Assembly: GCF_017094465.1 (NCBI RefSeq)
Contig: NZ_CP064791.1
Span: forward strand, 1,860,001-1,924,000
Reading direction: 5' to 3'
DNA: 64,000 nt
Origin: Halapricum desulfuricans
Lineage (GTDB): Archaea; Halobacteriota; Halobacteria; Halobacteriales; Haloarculaceae
Made by a program: the position numbers and the translations under genes
Shown here: in pieces, positions 16,236-26,568 of the stretch
Numbering within the stretch: the first letter of the stretch is position 1
Layout: each line of letters starts with the position of its first letter
The notes under the pieces: model-generated
What the model saw: only the letters and a program-made list of their open reading frames with translations
Databases searched by the model: none
What the model was told of the DNA's origin: nothing

Positions 16236-19200
16236 CTACTGCTCGCCGTCAGCGTTGCTCTCTGCGTCAGTCAGACTCCGAATCGCATAGGCCGCGCCGC
16301 CGATCGTGCCGAGCGCGCTCGAGACGACGCCGAACCCGGGACCGAAGCCGTCACCCGTCTCAGTCGCTGTGTCGGTGCCCGTCCCGGCGTCGGATCGAGT
16401 CGTGGTGGGGGTGGTCGTCAGCTCCGGTTCGACGGCGACATCGATCGTGGCGGTGTCGGACCCGCCCTGTCCGTCGGAAACAGTCACTTCGACGGAGACG
16501 GTGGCCGCCTCGCCGACCGAGGGCGCAGCGAACGAGGTCGTCGAACCGGTGTCGCCGGCGAGGTCGACGTCGGGCCCGCCAGCCTGCGTCCACGCGTAAC
16601 TAAGCGTGCCGCCGTTGGGGTCAGAGGAGTTGCCGGCGTCGAGTTCGACCGTCGTCCCCGCCGGAACCGGCTCCTCGACGTCCGTGCTGAGCGTGACCTC
16701 GGCGACGGGCCCCTCGTTCTCCGACTGGGGCAGAACTGTCGTCGTCGTCGTCACTCCCGTGCTGTTGCCGTCGGTGTCGGTCACGGTCACCGTGAACTCA
16801 AGGGCCGTCTCCTCGCTGACCTCCGGTGCGGTGAACGTCGGGTCGGGCACTGTCGCATCGGAGAGCTCGGCCGAGGGACCGGCGACCTGCACCCAGTTGT
16901 AGGTGAGCGATTGGCCGTCGGGATCGGTCGATCCTGTCGCGTCGAGAGTCGCCTCCGCCGTCGCGAAGACGGTATCCGGCGCAGTCGCGCTGGCGGTCGG
17001 CCGCCCGTCGGCGTCCAGTTGCGGGACGAACGGGAGCCGGGTACCGTCCTCGAACGCCATCGCCTCGGACTGAGGGACGCCCTCGGGCGTGATCATGTCG
17101 AGAGCGTTCGAGTTTTCGCCCTCGGCGCTCCCGCCGCCGAAGTTCCACTCGGTCGGCTCTGCCTGGACAGTCCGGACCTGTCCGGCCGCGAACCCGTCGT
17201 ACCCGAACAAAAGCGGGGCGAACTGGAGTTCCTCCGCGTCGCCGATCACGTCCGCCGGGAAGTCGAAGGAGATTGCCGGCAGGTCCGGATGGACTGTCGT
17301 CGCCACGTCCTCGGAGACGATCGATCCGTCGGCCGCTTCGATCGCCTGCAGATCGTAGCCGGTCACGGCAGCGCGGTAGTGGTAGGGCTGTGCGAAGTCC
17401 GTGTTCGTCCCCGTCCGGCCCTCCGTCGTCGCCGGAACGGCCGGGTCCGCCGTCGGGTCCCGGATGTAGACCTGCATGAAGTACAGCGAGAAGCCCTGGC
17501 TGCCAGACCACTGGTTCGTGATCTCGTCGTTCAGGTAGTAGACGAACCGGTAGCGATCCCCGGCCCGGTACAGCTCGACGTCCGTGATGTCGAACGTCCC
17601 GGGCGTCAGTATCTCGGCAGTCGGATATTCGTAGCTGCCGGGCCCGTGATCGTCGCCGGTCGGATCGCTCCAGTCGTGCACGAGCGTCCCGGAGAAGTTC
17701 GACAGCGGGAGCAGGGGGACGGCGTCGCCGCTTTCGAGAACTGTCGACTGGTCGGCTTCCTCCGCGAGTAGATCGATGACTGCTGGGGCGTCCTCAGCGT
17801 CGGCCCCGCCGAACGTCGTCTCGGTCGCCTCGGACTCGACCGGTCGGATCCCGCCCGGACTGTCGGGGTCGTCGCCGAATACGAGCGGGGCGACGGCCGC
17901 GCCGTCCAGCCCGCCGCCGAGAGCTGCCTTCGGCACCGAGACGGCAATCGCCCCCTGAGAGGGGTAGCCCGCAGCGTCGACGGACTCGGAGACAACCGTG
18001 CCGGTGGCGTCCTCGACGACGTTGCGACCTCGATCGCCCGTGGCGACGATCCGGTAGTTGTAGGGACTCGCGAAGGAGACGTTGGTGGCGGTTCGACCCT
18101 CAGTCGCGGTCGGGCCGTCGCCGTCGGTGGCGACGTACAGCTGGAGGTGCTGCAGGGAGAATCCGAGCCCGCCATCGAGCGGGTTCGTGATCTCGCCGGC
18201 CGGTTCGAGCACGAACAGGAGGCGGTCGCCGGTGTCCCTGATGGTGAACCGTTCGACGTCGAACGCGCCGTCGGTGAACGCCTCGCCGGTCGGGTAGGTG
18301 TACGTGCCCGGCCCGTCGTCGTCGCCGACCGGGTCGTCCCACTCGGCGAGCAAGTCGCCCTCGAAGGGGTCCGTCAGGACGAGATACGGGATCCCGGCGT
18401 CCGATGCGAGCACGTCCGCTGCCGACATGCCCTCCGGCGTGAACAGGTCGATCACGTTGGGCACGTCACCGTCGGCGCCGCCGAAGCGACGCTCGCCGGC
18501 GGACTCGTCGACGCGAGCGACGTTGCCCGGCGCGTCCGGATCGTAGCCCGCGACCAGCGGGACGAGTTGCTCGTCGGTCGGGTTGCCCGGCACGGCGTGT
18601 TTCGGGACGTCGACCCGGATCGAACGCGTCGACGGACTCGCGAACACCGATCCCTCGGCGATCGTCTCCCCGTCGGGCGTCTCGACGCGTGCACCGTGCT
18701 CGCCGTCGGCGACGATCCGGTACTGATACGGCGCCGAGAGCGTCGCGTCGATCCCCTCACGGGCCGCGGTCGACCCCGACGGGTCCGTCGGATCCCGGAG
18801 GTAGAGCTGCAAGTGCTGGACGGAAAAGCCGCCGTCGTAACCGAAGGAGTTCTCGATCGGCCCGTCGAACCGGAAGCGGAACTGATAGTCCGTCTCCGAT
18901 TCGTGGAGGTCGAGACGGGTCAGATCGAGCGCCCCCTCGGCGTAGGCGTCGCCGGTCGGATACGTGTAGGGTACGTCGCCGGCGTCGTCGTCGATGCCGA
19001 CGACGTGGCTCCCCAGCCCCGACAGCGACGGCGTCTCCAGGATCGCGACGGAGCCGACCTCGACGGTTGTGGTCTCGCCGTCGCCGTCGACGCCGAGGTC
19101 GTCGCCGGTACGCAGATCGGTCGTCGAGACGGAGCCGCGGAGATCGACGCGGGCGGAGTCGTCCCCGAAGTTCAGGACGACCACGACCGTCTGGTCGCCG

Positions 19201-21116
19201 GCGTCCCGGCCGTAGGCGACGACGTTCTCGGAGTCGCTCTCGTAGTAGGCGCCCCGGAAGTCGGCGTCGTGTGCGAGCGCGGGAATCTCCTCGCGGGCCG
19301 CGATCAGCGACTTGTAGAACGCCAGATGCTCCTCGTCGTAGTCGTCCCAGTTCATGAACGCGCGGGCGTACCCCTGGTCGGTGACGCGGGGTTCGCTGTA
19401 CTCCGGCAGCGCCCGTTCCTGCCCGTAGTAGATCATGGGCGTGCCCGGGAGCGTGAACGTCGCCGCGGCGGCGGCCCGCTCGGCCTGCTTGTCGACGTTG
19501 TTGAGATACCGCGGGAGGTCGTGGTTCTCCAGGTACTGTAAGAATAGCGTCCGATCCGGGATCCCGCTGCGGTTGCGCTCGGTGATCGCGTCGACGACGT
19601 TGCTGGCATCCAGCCCCTGCCCGACGTCGACCAGCGTCTGGTAGAGCACGTCGTCGAAGTGCTGGTCGAACTCCCCTTCGCTAAACCGCCGCATGTAGGG
19701 GATGGTCTCGTCCAGCAGGAACGCGTCCTCGTCGATCGCCTTGACGCGCTCGCGGACCTCCTTCCAGAAGCCGTGGGGGACGCCGTAGCCGACGTCACAC
19801 CGGAAGCCGTCGACCTTCTCGGCCCAGTAGTCCACAGCCGAAAGGACGTGCTCGCGCATCGCGACCGACTGGTAGTTGATGTTCATCAGGTCCGACCAGC
19901 TGAAGTAGTTCGCCGGCGAGCCGTCGGCCGTCCGTTCGTACCAGTCGTAGTATTTGGAGTCCTCGCCCGCATCGACGGTGTCCTGGAAGAACGGGTGTCG
20001 ACGGGCCGTGTGGTTGATCACGAGATCGAAACAGACCTTGATGTCCTGTTCGTGGCAGGCGTCGATGAACGCCTCGTACTCCTCGACGGTCCCCAGTGCG
20101 GGTGCCGTCTCGAAGTAATCGATCGTGTCGTAGCCATGGGGACCGCCGACGGGGTCGTCCTCACGGTGGGTCGTCGCGTCGACGACCGGCGTGAGCCAGA
20201 CCACGTCGACGCCGAGATCGGCCAGGTAGTCGACTTTCGACTGGAGGTACTGGAAGTCCACCTCGCCCGCTTCGGTGCCGAACGACCGGGTGAAGATCTC
20301 GTACATCGTCGCGTCCTTGAGCCACTCCGGCGGCGCGTTCAGCGGCGTGACCGCCCCCGCGTCGGCGTCGAGTTCGACCGTCTCGATGACGCTCGGTTGG
20401 TCGTCGACGGTGACGACGTGCACTCGCGCCGTGTCGTCGATAGCGTCGGCCGGCACGGTCGCCGTCGCACCGTCGACCCCGAGGTCGGAGTCGGTCAGGC
20501 CGTCCCGATCGTCGGTGAGGAATTCGACAGTCACGTCTTCGGGAGAGGTGTCGCTGTCCGGGGCGGTCGCCTGGTTGGCCTCGATCACGAACGCGTCTGC
20601 ACCGGCGTCGTACTCACCGGTCGGCCGGACACGAGGCGGTCCGGCGGCGTCCGAAGCGGGCTCCGGGAAGACCCGAACCGTCAGTTCGTGCGTTCCGTCC
20701 GGCGCGTCGAGTTCGAGGACGTACCGGCCGGGGACGTCCGGATCGAACGCGACGACGTTGTCAGTCCCGTAATCGTACTCGGCGTCGTTCTCGTAGAACC
20801 CCTCGAGCTCGCTGTCCGGCGGCGTCTCGACGACTGTCCAGGTGAACGCATCGGCGCCGTAGTTGTCGGGATCGCGTTGGGGATCCGGGACACGGGGGGC
20901 CAGCAGATCCCGATCGTCCGGGGAGGGATCGCCCTTGTAATCGGCCGCTGGCGGGTCGACGAGTCGCTCGCCGGCGTGCATAACCCGCGGCGGCCCCGGA
21001 TGGTGACTCTGTGGCGTGACGCCAGCCGAGAGTGCGCGTGCGGTTCCGTCTACTGTCGGCAAGACCGACAGCGCGCCGAGACCGGCGACGCTGCCGAGGT
21101 ACTGTCTCCGTCGCAT
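16236..21116 (-). CDS. Secreted GH13 alpha-amylase-family enzyme with three glucodextranase C-type modules
   Basis: A 1626-residue exported alpha-glucan hydrolase. The N-terminus RRRQYLGSVAGLGALSVLP is a twin-arginine signal. Residues about 265-700 are the GH13 barrel with all four conserved regions: DLVINH (364-369), GFRCD with nucleophile Asp441, LLDE with acid/base Glu470, and NHD (531-533). Three related modules follow (about 703-915, 924-1140, 1147-1365), each with a D-D-x-G-x-x-x-Y-x-Y-P-T start and a GFS(V/L) ... (Q/M)(L/V)Y(L/V/I) core, as in glucodextranase C-terminal domains. Two PKD-like beta domains (about 1371-1463 and 1468-1565), a Thr-rich linker and a hydrophobic stretch GFGVVSSALGTIGGAAYAI (1595-1613) end the protein. 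Family and modules suggest an amylase, amylopullulanase or neopullulanase; exact specificity cannot be read. Confidence 0.92.
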   Translation of the reverse strand: MRRRQYLGSVAGLGALSVLPTVDGTARALSAGVTPQSHHPGPPRVMHAGERLVDPPAADYKGDPSPDDRDLLAPRVPDPQRDPDNYGADAFTWTVVETPPDSELEGFYENDAEYDYGTDNVVAFDPDVPGRYVLELDAPDGTHELTVRVFPEPASDAAGPPRVRPTGEYDAGADAFVIEANQATAPDSDTSPEDVTVEFLTDDRDGLTDSDLGVDGATATVPADAIDDTARVHVVTVDDQPSVIETVELDADAGAVTPLNAPPEWLKDATMYEIFTRSFGTEAGEVDFQYLQSKVDYLADLGVDVVWLTPVVDATTHREDDPVGGPHGYDTIDYFETAPALGTVEEYEAFIDACHEQDIKVCFDLVINHTARRHPFFQDTVDAGEDSKYYDWYERTADGSPANYFSWSDLMNINYQSVAMREHVLSAVDYWAEKVDGFRCDVGYGVPHGFWKEVRERVKAIDEDAFLLDETIPYMRRFSEGEFDQHFDDVLYQTLVDVGQGLDASNVVDAITERNRSGIPDRTLFLQYLENHDLPRYLNNVDKQAERAAAAATFTLPGTPMIYYGQERALPEYSEPRVTDQGYARAFMNWDDYDEEHLAFYKSLIAAREEIPALAHDADFRGAYYESDSENVVAYGRDAGDQTVVVVLNFGDDSARVDLRGSVSTTDLRTGDDLGVDGDGETTTVEVGSVAILETPSLSGLGSHVVGIDDDAGDVPYTYPTGDAYAEGALDLTRLDLHESETDYQFRFRFDGPIENSFGYDGGFSVQHLQLYLRDPTDPSGSTAAREGIDATLSAPYQYRIVADGEHGARVETPDGETIAEGSVFASPSTRSIRVDVPKHAVPGNPTDEQLVPLVAGYDPDAPGNVARVDESAGERRFGGADGDVPNVIDLFTPEGMSAADVLASDAGIPYLVLTDPFEGDLLAEWDDPVGDDDGPGTYTYPTGEAFTDGAFDVERFTIRDTGDRLLFVLEPAGEITNPLDGGLGFSLQHLQLYVATDGDGPTATEGRTATNVSFASPYNYRIVATGDRGRNVVEDATGTVVSESVDAAGYPSQGAIAVSVPKAALGGGLDGAAVAPLVFGDDPDSPGGIRPVESEATETTFGGADAEDAPAVIDLLAEEADQSTVLESGDAVPLLPLSNFSGTLVHDWSDPTGDDHGPGSYEYPTAEILTPGTFDITDVELYRAGDRYRFVYYLNDEITNQWSGSQGFSLYFMQVYIRDPTADPAVPATTEGRTGTNTDFAQPYHYRAAVTGYDLQAIEAADGSIVSEDVATTVHPDLPAISFDFPADVIGDAEELQFAPLLFGYDGFAAGQVRTVQAEPTEWNFGGGSAEGENSNALDMITPEGVPQSEAMAFEDGTRLPFVPQLDADGRPTASATAPDTVFATAEATLDATGSTDPDGQSLTYNWVQVAGPSAELSDATVPDPTFTAPEVSEETALEFTVTVTDTDGNSTGVTTTTTVLPQSENEGPVAEVTLSTDVEEPVPAGTTVELDAGNSSDPNGGTLSYAWTQAGGPDVDLAGDTGSTTSFAAPSVGEAATVSVEVTVSDGQGGSDTATIDVAVEPELTTTPTTTRSDAGTGTDTATETGDGFGPGFGVVSSALGTIGGAAYAIRSLTDAESNADGEQ

Positions 21117-21390
21117 CTCTTGGGTGTGACGCGGTATGGACGGATATGTTTACTCAGAATCACATTTCTGTCCGTTCGATGAAGCGACGGGGGACTGACC
21201 GGTCTTGCGACAGTTGATCGGGGATGAGCGGGCCGCATCAGAAGAGTCCGGGCCGCGACGTGAGCACACGTATCGGTTGCGAGATAGGTATGCCGTCGAG
21301 ATTGTGAAGACTCGTTCGGTACGAAGGGGCGAACGTCGGGCGAGACGGCCCCGGTGGCCGCGGGCACCGACGGCGAACTATCGAGTAGCA
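21117..21390. other. Intergenic region with GH13 promoter; no gene seen
   Basis: No convincing gene in this stretch. It contains the GH13 promoter: a GTAAACATATCC stretch (minus strand) about 35 nt before its ATG is the likely TATA region. The open frames here on both strands have shadow-like composition. Together with the tandem repeats that follow, this forms a 395-bp gap to the next start codon. Confidence 0.6.
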
Positions 21391-21480
21391 CAGCATCGAC
21401 GGCCCACCACCGAGTAGCAACAGCATCGACAGCCCACCACCGAGTAGCAACAACATCGACGGTCCGCCGGGTAGCAACAG
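21391..21480. repeat. 30-bp tandem repeat, three units
   Basis: Two units at 21391-21420 and 21421-21450 differ at a single base (CAGCATCGAC then g/a GCCCACCACCGAGTAGCAA). The third unit (21451-21478) is diverged and about 2 bp shorter. A partial copy (TATCGAGTAGCA) precedes the first. It is noncoding and lies just upstream of the regulator at 21512, within its probable promoter region. Confidence 0.85.
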
Positions 21481-21511
21481 GTTGAATCGGTCGCGCGTGG
21501 ATAGACGAGGT

Positions 21512-22375
21512 ATGTCCGAGTCGACACTGGAGGTTGACACCGAGGCAGCGGCGGACGCGTTCGGGGTTCTGTCCGACGATTCCAGGGTCGACATCCTGCT
21601 CGCGCTGTGGGATGCAGAGCAGTCGTCGTTCGAGGACCTCCGGCGCGCGGCGGGGATCGACGACAGCGGGCGGTTCAACTACCACCTCGATCAACTGGTC
21701 GATCGGTTCGTCCGGAAGACCGACGACGGCTACCGACTGACATCGCTGGGTGCGAACGTCGTCGATCTCCTCCTGGACGCGCGGTTCGGGCTCTCGCCGT
21801 CACCGATCGACGAGCCGACGAACGCCGACTGTCCGGCGTGTGGCGAGCGATTGCACGTCTATTACGAAGACGGGGACATGCGGCTGGCCTGTCCGTCGTG
21901 TGAGACCGTCGTCCACTACGGATTTTTCCCGCCGCGGGGCCGAGCGACCCGGACCGCCGAGGAGACCATCGACGCCTATTCGCGGCAGGTCTGGCGCGAC
22001 GTCACGCTCGCTCATCGGGGCGTCTGTCCGCACTGTAGCGGTCGCATGGAGACACGAATCGAGGTCGATCCCGACTGGGCGATCGACGTCGCAGCCCAGG
22101 GACGCTGCAGGGACTGTGGGGCGCCCTACAGTTTCCCGATTGGATTGCACCTCCTCGCGGAACCGGCCGTCGTATCCTTTCTGGCCGATCACGGCACCTT
22201 CATCGACGAGCGGCGCTTCTGGGAGTTGGATTTCGTCTACGGCGATGCGGTCTCGGTCGTCTCGGAATCGCCGCCGCGGTATCAGGTCACGATCACAGCG
22301 GGTGCAGAGCGTCTAGAGGTGACTCTCGACGAGCAGTGTGTGGTGGTCGATATCGCGCGACACGTCCCACACTGA
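21512..22375 (+). CDS. ArsR-type winged-helix regulator with zinc-ribbon C-terminal domain
   Basis: A 287-residue haloarchaeal regulator. Residues 10-80 form an ArsR-like winged helix (AFGVLSDDSRVDILLALWDAEQSSFEDLRRAAGIDDSGRFNYHLDQLVDRFVRKTDDGYRLT). The rest contains three Cys pairs: CPACGE, CPSCE and CPHCSG ... CRDCGA, indicating zinc ribbons, and ends in a beta-rich domain. It matches the DUF7347/DUF7351 two-domain family by layout. Start MSESTLEVDTEA at 21512 is preferred to the upstream frame start at 21482. The ligand and targets are unknown; it lies directly upstream of proC but has its own stop and a 107-bp gap. Confidence 0.82.
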   Translation: MSESTLEVDTEAAADAFGVLSDDSRVDILLALWDAEQSSFEDLRRAAGIDDSGRFNYHLDQLVDRFVRKTDDGYRLTSLGANVVDLLLDARFGLSPSPIDEPTNADCPACGERLHVYYEDGDMRLACPSCETVVHYGFFPPRGRATRTAEETIDAYSRQVWRDVTLAHRGVCPHCSGRMETRIEVDPDWAIDVAAQGRCRDCGAPYSFPIGLHLLAEPAVVSFLADHGTFIDERRFWELDFVYGDAVSVVSESPPRYQVTITAGAERLEVTLDEQCVVVDIARHVPH

Positions 22376-22482
22376 TCGGATGGGCGTTACGCCAGAGACG
22401 GGAGATTCCACGGCCAAGGACACCGTATGTCTCGACAGAAACCGCAGTTGGTATGTCGCCTAGCCCACTCTGCTCGGATAAG

Positions 22483-23259
22483 ATGGTAGACGTCAGCGTC
22501 ATCGGCTGTGGTAACATGGGCGGCGCTCTGATCAGTGGGTTCGCCCGCGACGGCGAGCACCGGGTGACGGCGATCGACGCCGATCCCGACGCGCTCGAAG
22601 CGATCGAGGCGGACAGCACGGAGACGACAACGGACCTCTCGGCCGCCGAGGGAAGCGAAGTGGTCGTCCTCGCGGTCAAGCCGGACGTGGTCGCGACAGT
22701 GCTCGAAGACCTGGAGTTGTCGTCCGACCAGACGATCGTCACGGTCGCGGCGGGCGTCTCGCGGGCGTTCGTCGCCGATCGGACGGACGCGACGGTCGTT
22801 CGTGTCATGCCGAACCTCGCCGCCGAGACCGGCGATATGGCAGCCGCCGTTACTCACGAGGGACTCTCAGAGGGTGTTCGCGAACTACTGGAGACGGTCG
22901 GGGAGTACGCCGTGGTCGACGAGGAACTGATGGACGTCTCGACGGCCGTCAACGGGAGCGGGCCGGCCTTCGTCTTCTATCTCATCGGCGCGATGAAAGA
23001 AGCCGGAATCGAGGGCGGCCTCGAACCCGAGCAGGCCGAGACGCTCGCGGCCCAGACGTTCAAAGGGGCGGCCGAGACCGTCCTGCGGGACGAGCGCAGT
23101 GTCGACGAATTGATCGACGCCGTCTGCTCGCCCAACGGGACGACCATCGAAGGGATGGAGGTCCTGTGGGACAGCGACGTCGAAGGGAAAGTCATCGAAG
23201 CCGTGCAGGCGGCCGAACGACGGTCCGCGGAGATCGCGGAGGAGTTCGACGATGAGTGA
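22483..23259 (+). CDS. proC: Pyrroline-5-carboxylate reductase
   Basis: The last enzyme of proline synthesis, reducing P5C with NAD(P)H. The 258-residue protein begins with the dinucleotide fold [18 protein letters not shown] (residues 3-20) and has the signature [26 protein letters not shown] and [13 protein letters not shown], plus SPNGTTIEG near the end. It is the first gene of a proC-proB-proA operon. Its stop codon overlaps the proB start in the sequence ATGAGTGA, an 8-bp overlap that points to translational coupling. Confidence 0.97.
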   Translation: MVDVSVIGCGNMGGALISGFARDGEHRVTAIDADPDALEAIEADSTETTTDLSAAEGSEVVVLAVKPDVVATVLEDLELSSDQTIVTVAAGVSRAFVADRTDATVVRVMPNLAAETGDMAAAVTHEGLSEGVRELLETVGEYAVVDEELMDVSTAVNGSGPAFVFYLIGAMKEAGIEGGLEPEQAETLAAQTFKGAAETVLRDERSVDELIDAVCSPNGTTIEGMEVLWDSDVEGKVIEAVQAAERRSAEIAEEFDDE

Positions 23260-24094
23260 AACGATCGGGACGGTCGACGCCGAGGAGATCGAGCAGGCAC
23301 GCCAGCTGGCCGCAGACGCCCAGCGCGTCGTCGTCAAGGCCGGGACGAACTCCCTGACCGACGAGGACTCACAGCTCGACCGAGTCAAGCTCGACAAACT
23401 CGTCAGCGACATCATGGATCTGCGCCGGCGGGGCAAGGACGTTCTGCTGGTGTCTTCGGGCGCGATCGGCGCGGGAACGGGGCTGCTGGACAGGGACAGC
23501 GACACGGTCGAGGAAGGGCAGGCGCTGTCGACGGTCGGACAGAGCCACCTGATGCACCATTACACCCAGAGTTTCGACCGCTACGACCAGCAGGTCGCCC
23601 AGTTGCTGTTGACCGAACACGACCTGGAGAACCCCGAGCGGTTTACCAACTTCCGCAACACCGTCGAGACGCTGTTCGAGTGGGGCGTCGTCCCGATCGT
23701 CAACGAGAACGACGCGGTCGCGATCGAGGAGATCCAGATCGGCGACAACGACATGATCTCGTCGTCGATCGCGGTCGGGATCGGCGTCGACCTGCTGGTC
23801 ACGCTGACCGACGTCGGCGGCGTCTACACCGGCAACCCCAAGCACGACCCCGACGCCGAACTGATCGAGGCGGTTGGCGACAACTACGACACTGTCCAGG
23901 GGGTCGTCGAGGAGACGACGACCGGCGGGTTCGGCGGTATCCAGACCAAGGTCCAGGGCGCCCGTGACGTCAGCGAGTACGGCATCCCGGCGATCATCGC
24001 GAAATCGACCGAGCGGGACGTGCTGGAAAAAATCGCCACAGCCAAACCAGTCGGGACGCTATTCGTCCCCATAAACGGTGTCCACGATGAGTGA
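23252..24094 (+). CDS. proB: Glutamate 5-kinase
   Basis: Phosphorylates glutamate to gamma-glutamyl phosphate, the first step of proline synthesis. The 280-residue protein contains the amino-acid kinase motifs [11 protein letters not shown] (residues 28-38), [63 protein letters not shown], and [14 protein letters not shown]. There is no C-terminal PUA domain, which is common in bacterial ProB, so its length is that of the short form. It overlaps proC upstream and proA downstream by 8 bp at each end through the identical sequence ATGAGTGA. Confidence 0.97.
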   Translation: MSETIGTVDAEEIEQARQLAADAQRVVVKAGTNSLTDEDSQLDRVKLDKLVSDIMDLRRRGKDVLLVSSGAIGAGTGLLDRDSDTVEEGQALSTVGQSHLMHHYTQSFDRYDQQVAQLLLTEHDLENPERFTNFRNTVETLFEWGVVPIVNENDAVAIEEIQIGDNDMISSSIAVGIGVDLLVTLTDVGGVYTGNPKHDPDAELIEAVGDNYDTVQGVVEETTTGGFGGIQTKVQGARDVSEYGIPAIIAKSTERDVLEKIATAKPVGTLFVPINGVHDE

Positions 24095-25430
24095 ATACGA
24101 CACGGAAGCCCAGGTGACTGAGGCACAGCAGGCCGCGCTCCGGCTGGCGAACGTCGACGAAGAGACGCGCAACGCCGCGCTCAACTCGATCGCCGACGCG
24201 ATCCGCGACAACGAAGACGCCATCCTCGAAGCCAACGCTGCAGACGTCGACGAGGCAGAGGAGATGCTCGCGGCAGGCGAGTACACCCAGGCGCTGGTCG
24301 ACCGGCTCAAACTCGATTCGGGCAAGCTCGAATCGATCGCCGAGATGGTCGAGAGCGTCGCCGAGCAGGACGATCCGCTCGGCGAGACCCTACAGGCTCG
24401 CCAGCTCGACGACGACCTGGAGCTGTACAAGGTGGCGGTCCCGATCGGCGTCGTCGGGACGATCTTCGAGTCCCGGCCCGACGCCCTGGTCCAGATCGCC
24501 GCGCTCTCGCTGAAGTCCGGCAACAGCGTCATCCTCAAGGGCGGCAGCGAGGCCGGCGAGTCAAACCGGATCCTCTACGAGACGATCGTCGAGGCCACGG
24601 CCGAGGCTATCGACGCGATCCCGGAGGGCTGGGCCCAGCTCATCGAGGCCCACGAGGAGGTCGACCGACTGCTGGAGATGGACGACAAGGTCGACCTGCT
24701 CATGCCGCGTGGCTCCTCGGAGTTCGTCTCCTACATCCAGGACAACACCCAGATCCCGGTGCTGGGCCACACCGAGGGGATCTGTCACGTCTACGTCGAC
24801 GGCGAGGCCGACCTGGAGATGGCCGAGGAGATTTCCTTCGACGCGAAGGTGCAGTACCCGGCAGTCTGTAACGCCGTCGAGACGCTGCTGGTCAGCGAGG
24901 CCGTCGCCGAGCAGTTCCTGCCCGGGATGGTCGAGCGCTACGAGGACGCCGATGTCACGCTGCGGGGCGACGACCGGACTCGCGAGGTCGTCGATGTCGC
25001 CCCCGCGACCGAGGCGGACTGGGACACCGAGTACGGCGACCTCGAACTGTCGATCAAGGTCGTCGAGGACGTCTACGACGCGGTCGAACACGTCAACACG
25101 CACGGCTCGAAACACACCGAGTCGATCGTCACCGAGGACGGCGACACCGCCGAGACGTTCATGACCGGGATCGACGCCGCTAGCGTCTTCCACAACGCCT
25201 CGACCCGCTTTGCGGACGGCTACCGCTACGGTCTGGGCGCGGAGGTCGGCATCTCGACCGGCAAGATCCACGCCCGCGGTCCGGTCGGGCTTGCTGGATT
25301 GACGACGTACAAGTACTACCTGGAAGGCGACGGACAGCTCGTGGCCACCTACGCCGGCGATGACGCTGAGCCGTTCACGCACGTCGATTTCGACGGCGAG
25401 TGGACGCCCGGTCAGCTGTCCGATCGGTAG
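24087..25430 (+). CDS. proA: Glutamate-5-semialdehyde dehydrogenase
   Basis: Reduces gamma-glutamyl phosphate to the semialdehyde with NADPH, the second step of proline synthesis. The 447-residue protein has the aldehyde-dehydrogenase fold, with the NADP segment [39 protein letters not shown] and the catalytic cysteine in [14 protein letters not shown]. The ATG at 24087 overlaps the proB stop in ATGAGTGA; an upstream GTG at 24078 is a less likely start. The set proC-proB-proA covers all dedicated steps from glutamate to proline. Confidence 0.97.
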   Translation: MSEYDTEAQVTEAQQAALRLANVDEETRNAALNSIADAIRDNEDAILEANAADVDEAEEMLAAGEYTQALVDRLKLDSGKLESIAEMVESVAEQDDPLGETLQARQLDDDLELYKVAVPIGVVGTIFESRPDALVQIAALSLKSGNSVILKGGSEAGESNRILYETIVEATAEAIDAIPEGWAQLIEAHEEVDRLLEMDDKVDLLMPRGSSEFVSYIQDNTQIPVLGHTEGICHVYVDGEADLEMAEEISFDAKVQYPAVCNAVETLLVSEAVAEQFLPGMVERYEDADVTLRGDDRTREVVDVAPATEADWDTEYGDLELSIKVVEDVYDAVEHVNTHGSKHTESIVTEDGDTAETFMTGIDAASVFHNASTRFADGYRYGLGAEVGISTGKIHARGPVGLAGLTTYKYYLEGDGQLVATYAGDDAEPFTHVDFDGEWTPGQLSDR

Positions 25431-25543
25431 TGGACGCCCTCGGCCTGCAGCAGTCCGATCGCTAGCCGCTCTTTGCTGGCAGACCGCCGGATTCGATTGC
25501 CACCACCGCCGAGGACTTAGTCCTGGAACACCAACACGAGGTA

Positions 25544-26074
25544 ATGACAGAAACGGCGACGCTCGGCGGCGGCTGCTTCTGGTGTATCGAGGCGGCGCTC
25601 AAGGAACTCCGCGGGGTCGAGTCGGTCACGTCCGGCTACGCCGGCGGCGACGTCCCGAACCCGTCCTACGAGGCAGTCTGTTCGGGTTCGACCGGTCACG
25701 CCGAAGTCGTCCAGGTCGAGTACGACCCCGAGACGATCAGTTACCTCGAACTCCTGGAGGTCTTTTTCAAGGTGCACGACCCGACGACGAAGGACCGCCA
25801 GGGGCCGGACGTCGGCAGCCAGTATCGCTCGATCGTGCTCTATCACGACGACGAGCAGCGCCGGCAGGTCGAAGGGTTCATCGAGCGCCTGAACGAGGAG
25901 GTCTACGACGGTGGGATCGTCACGGAAGTCCAGCCGATCGAGACGTTCTACGAAGCCGAGGAGTATCACCAGGATTACTACGAGAAGAACCCTGCAGACG
26001 GCTACTGCCAGGTGCAGATCGAGCCGAAGGTCAAGAAGGTCCGCGAGGAGTTCGCGGCGTTGCTCGCGGAGTAG
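25544..26074 (+). CDS. msrA: Peptide methionine-S-sulfoxide reductase
   Basis: Repairs the S form of methionine sulfoxide in proteins. The 176-residue protein has the MsrA signature GGGCFWCIEAAL with catalytic Cys11, followed by the family segments GVESVTSGYAGG, PSYEAVCSGSTGHAEVVQVEYDPETISYLELLEVFFKVHDPTT and SQYRSIVLYHD. The usual C-terminal resolving cysteine is represented only by the Cys in NPADGYCQVQ. It is a single-gene transcript after the proline operon. Confidence 0.97.
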   Translation: MTETATLGGGCFWCIEAALKELRGVESVTSGYAGGDVPNPSYEAVCSGSTGHAEVVQVEYDPETISYLELLEVFFKVHDPTTKDRQGPDVGSQYRSIVLYHDDEQRRQVEGFIERLNEEVYDGGIVTEVQPIETFYEAEEYHQDYYEKNPADGYCQVQIEPKVKKVREEFAALLAE

Positions 26075-26133
26075 CCGACACCGTTTCGTAACCGGAACCG
26101 GAAACAAGGGCAGCGATCCGGCGACAGTATTAG

Positions 26134-26487
<354 letters not shown>

Positions 26488-26568
26488 TAGATAGTCGACA
26501 GACAGCAACGATTCGGACCGAGGAGAGAGAGGCGGAATTGACTTACGAGGGGCACGACCAGATCGGGT

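Noticed and set aside
21050-21694. Minus-strand frames with repeated ATRWWAVDAV or LLLGGGLSML
   Set aside because: These peptide repeats are translations of the noncoding 30-bp repeat.
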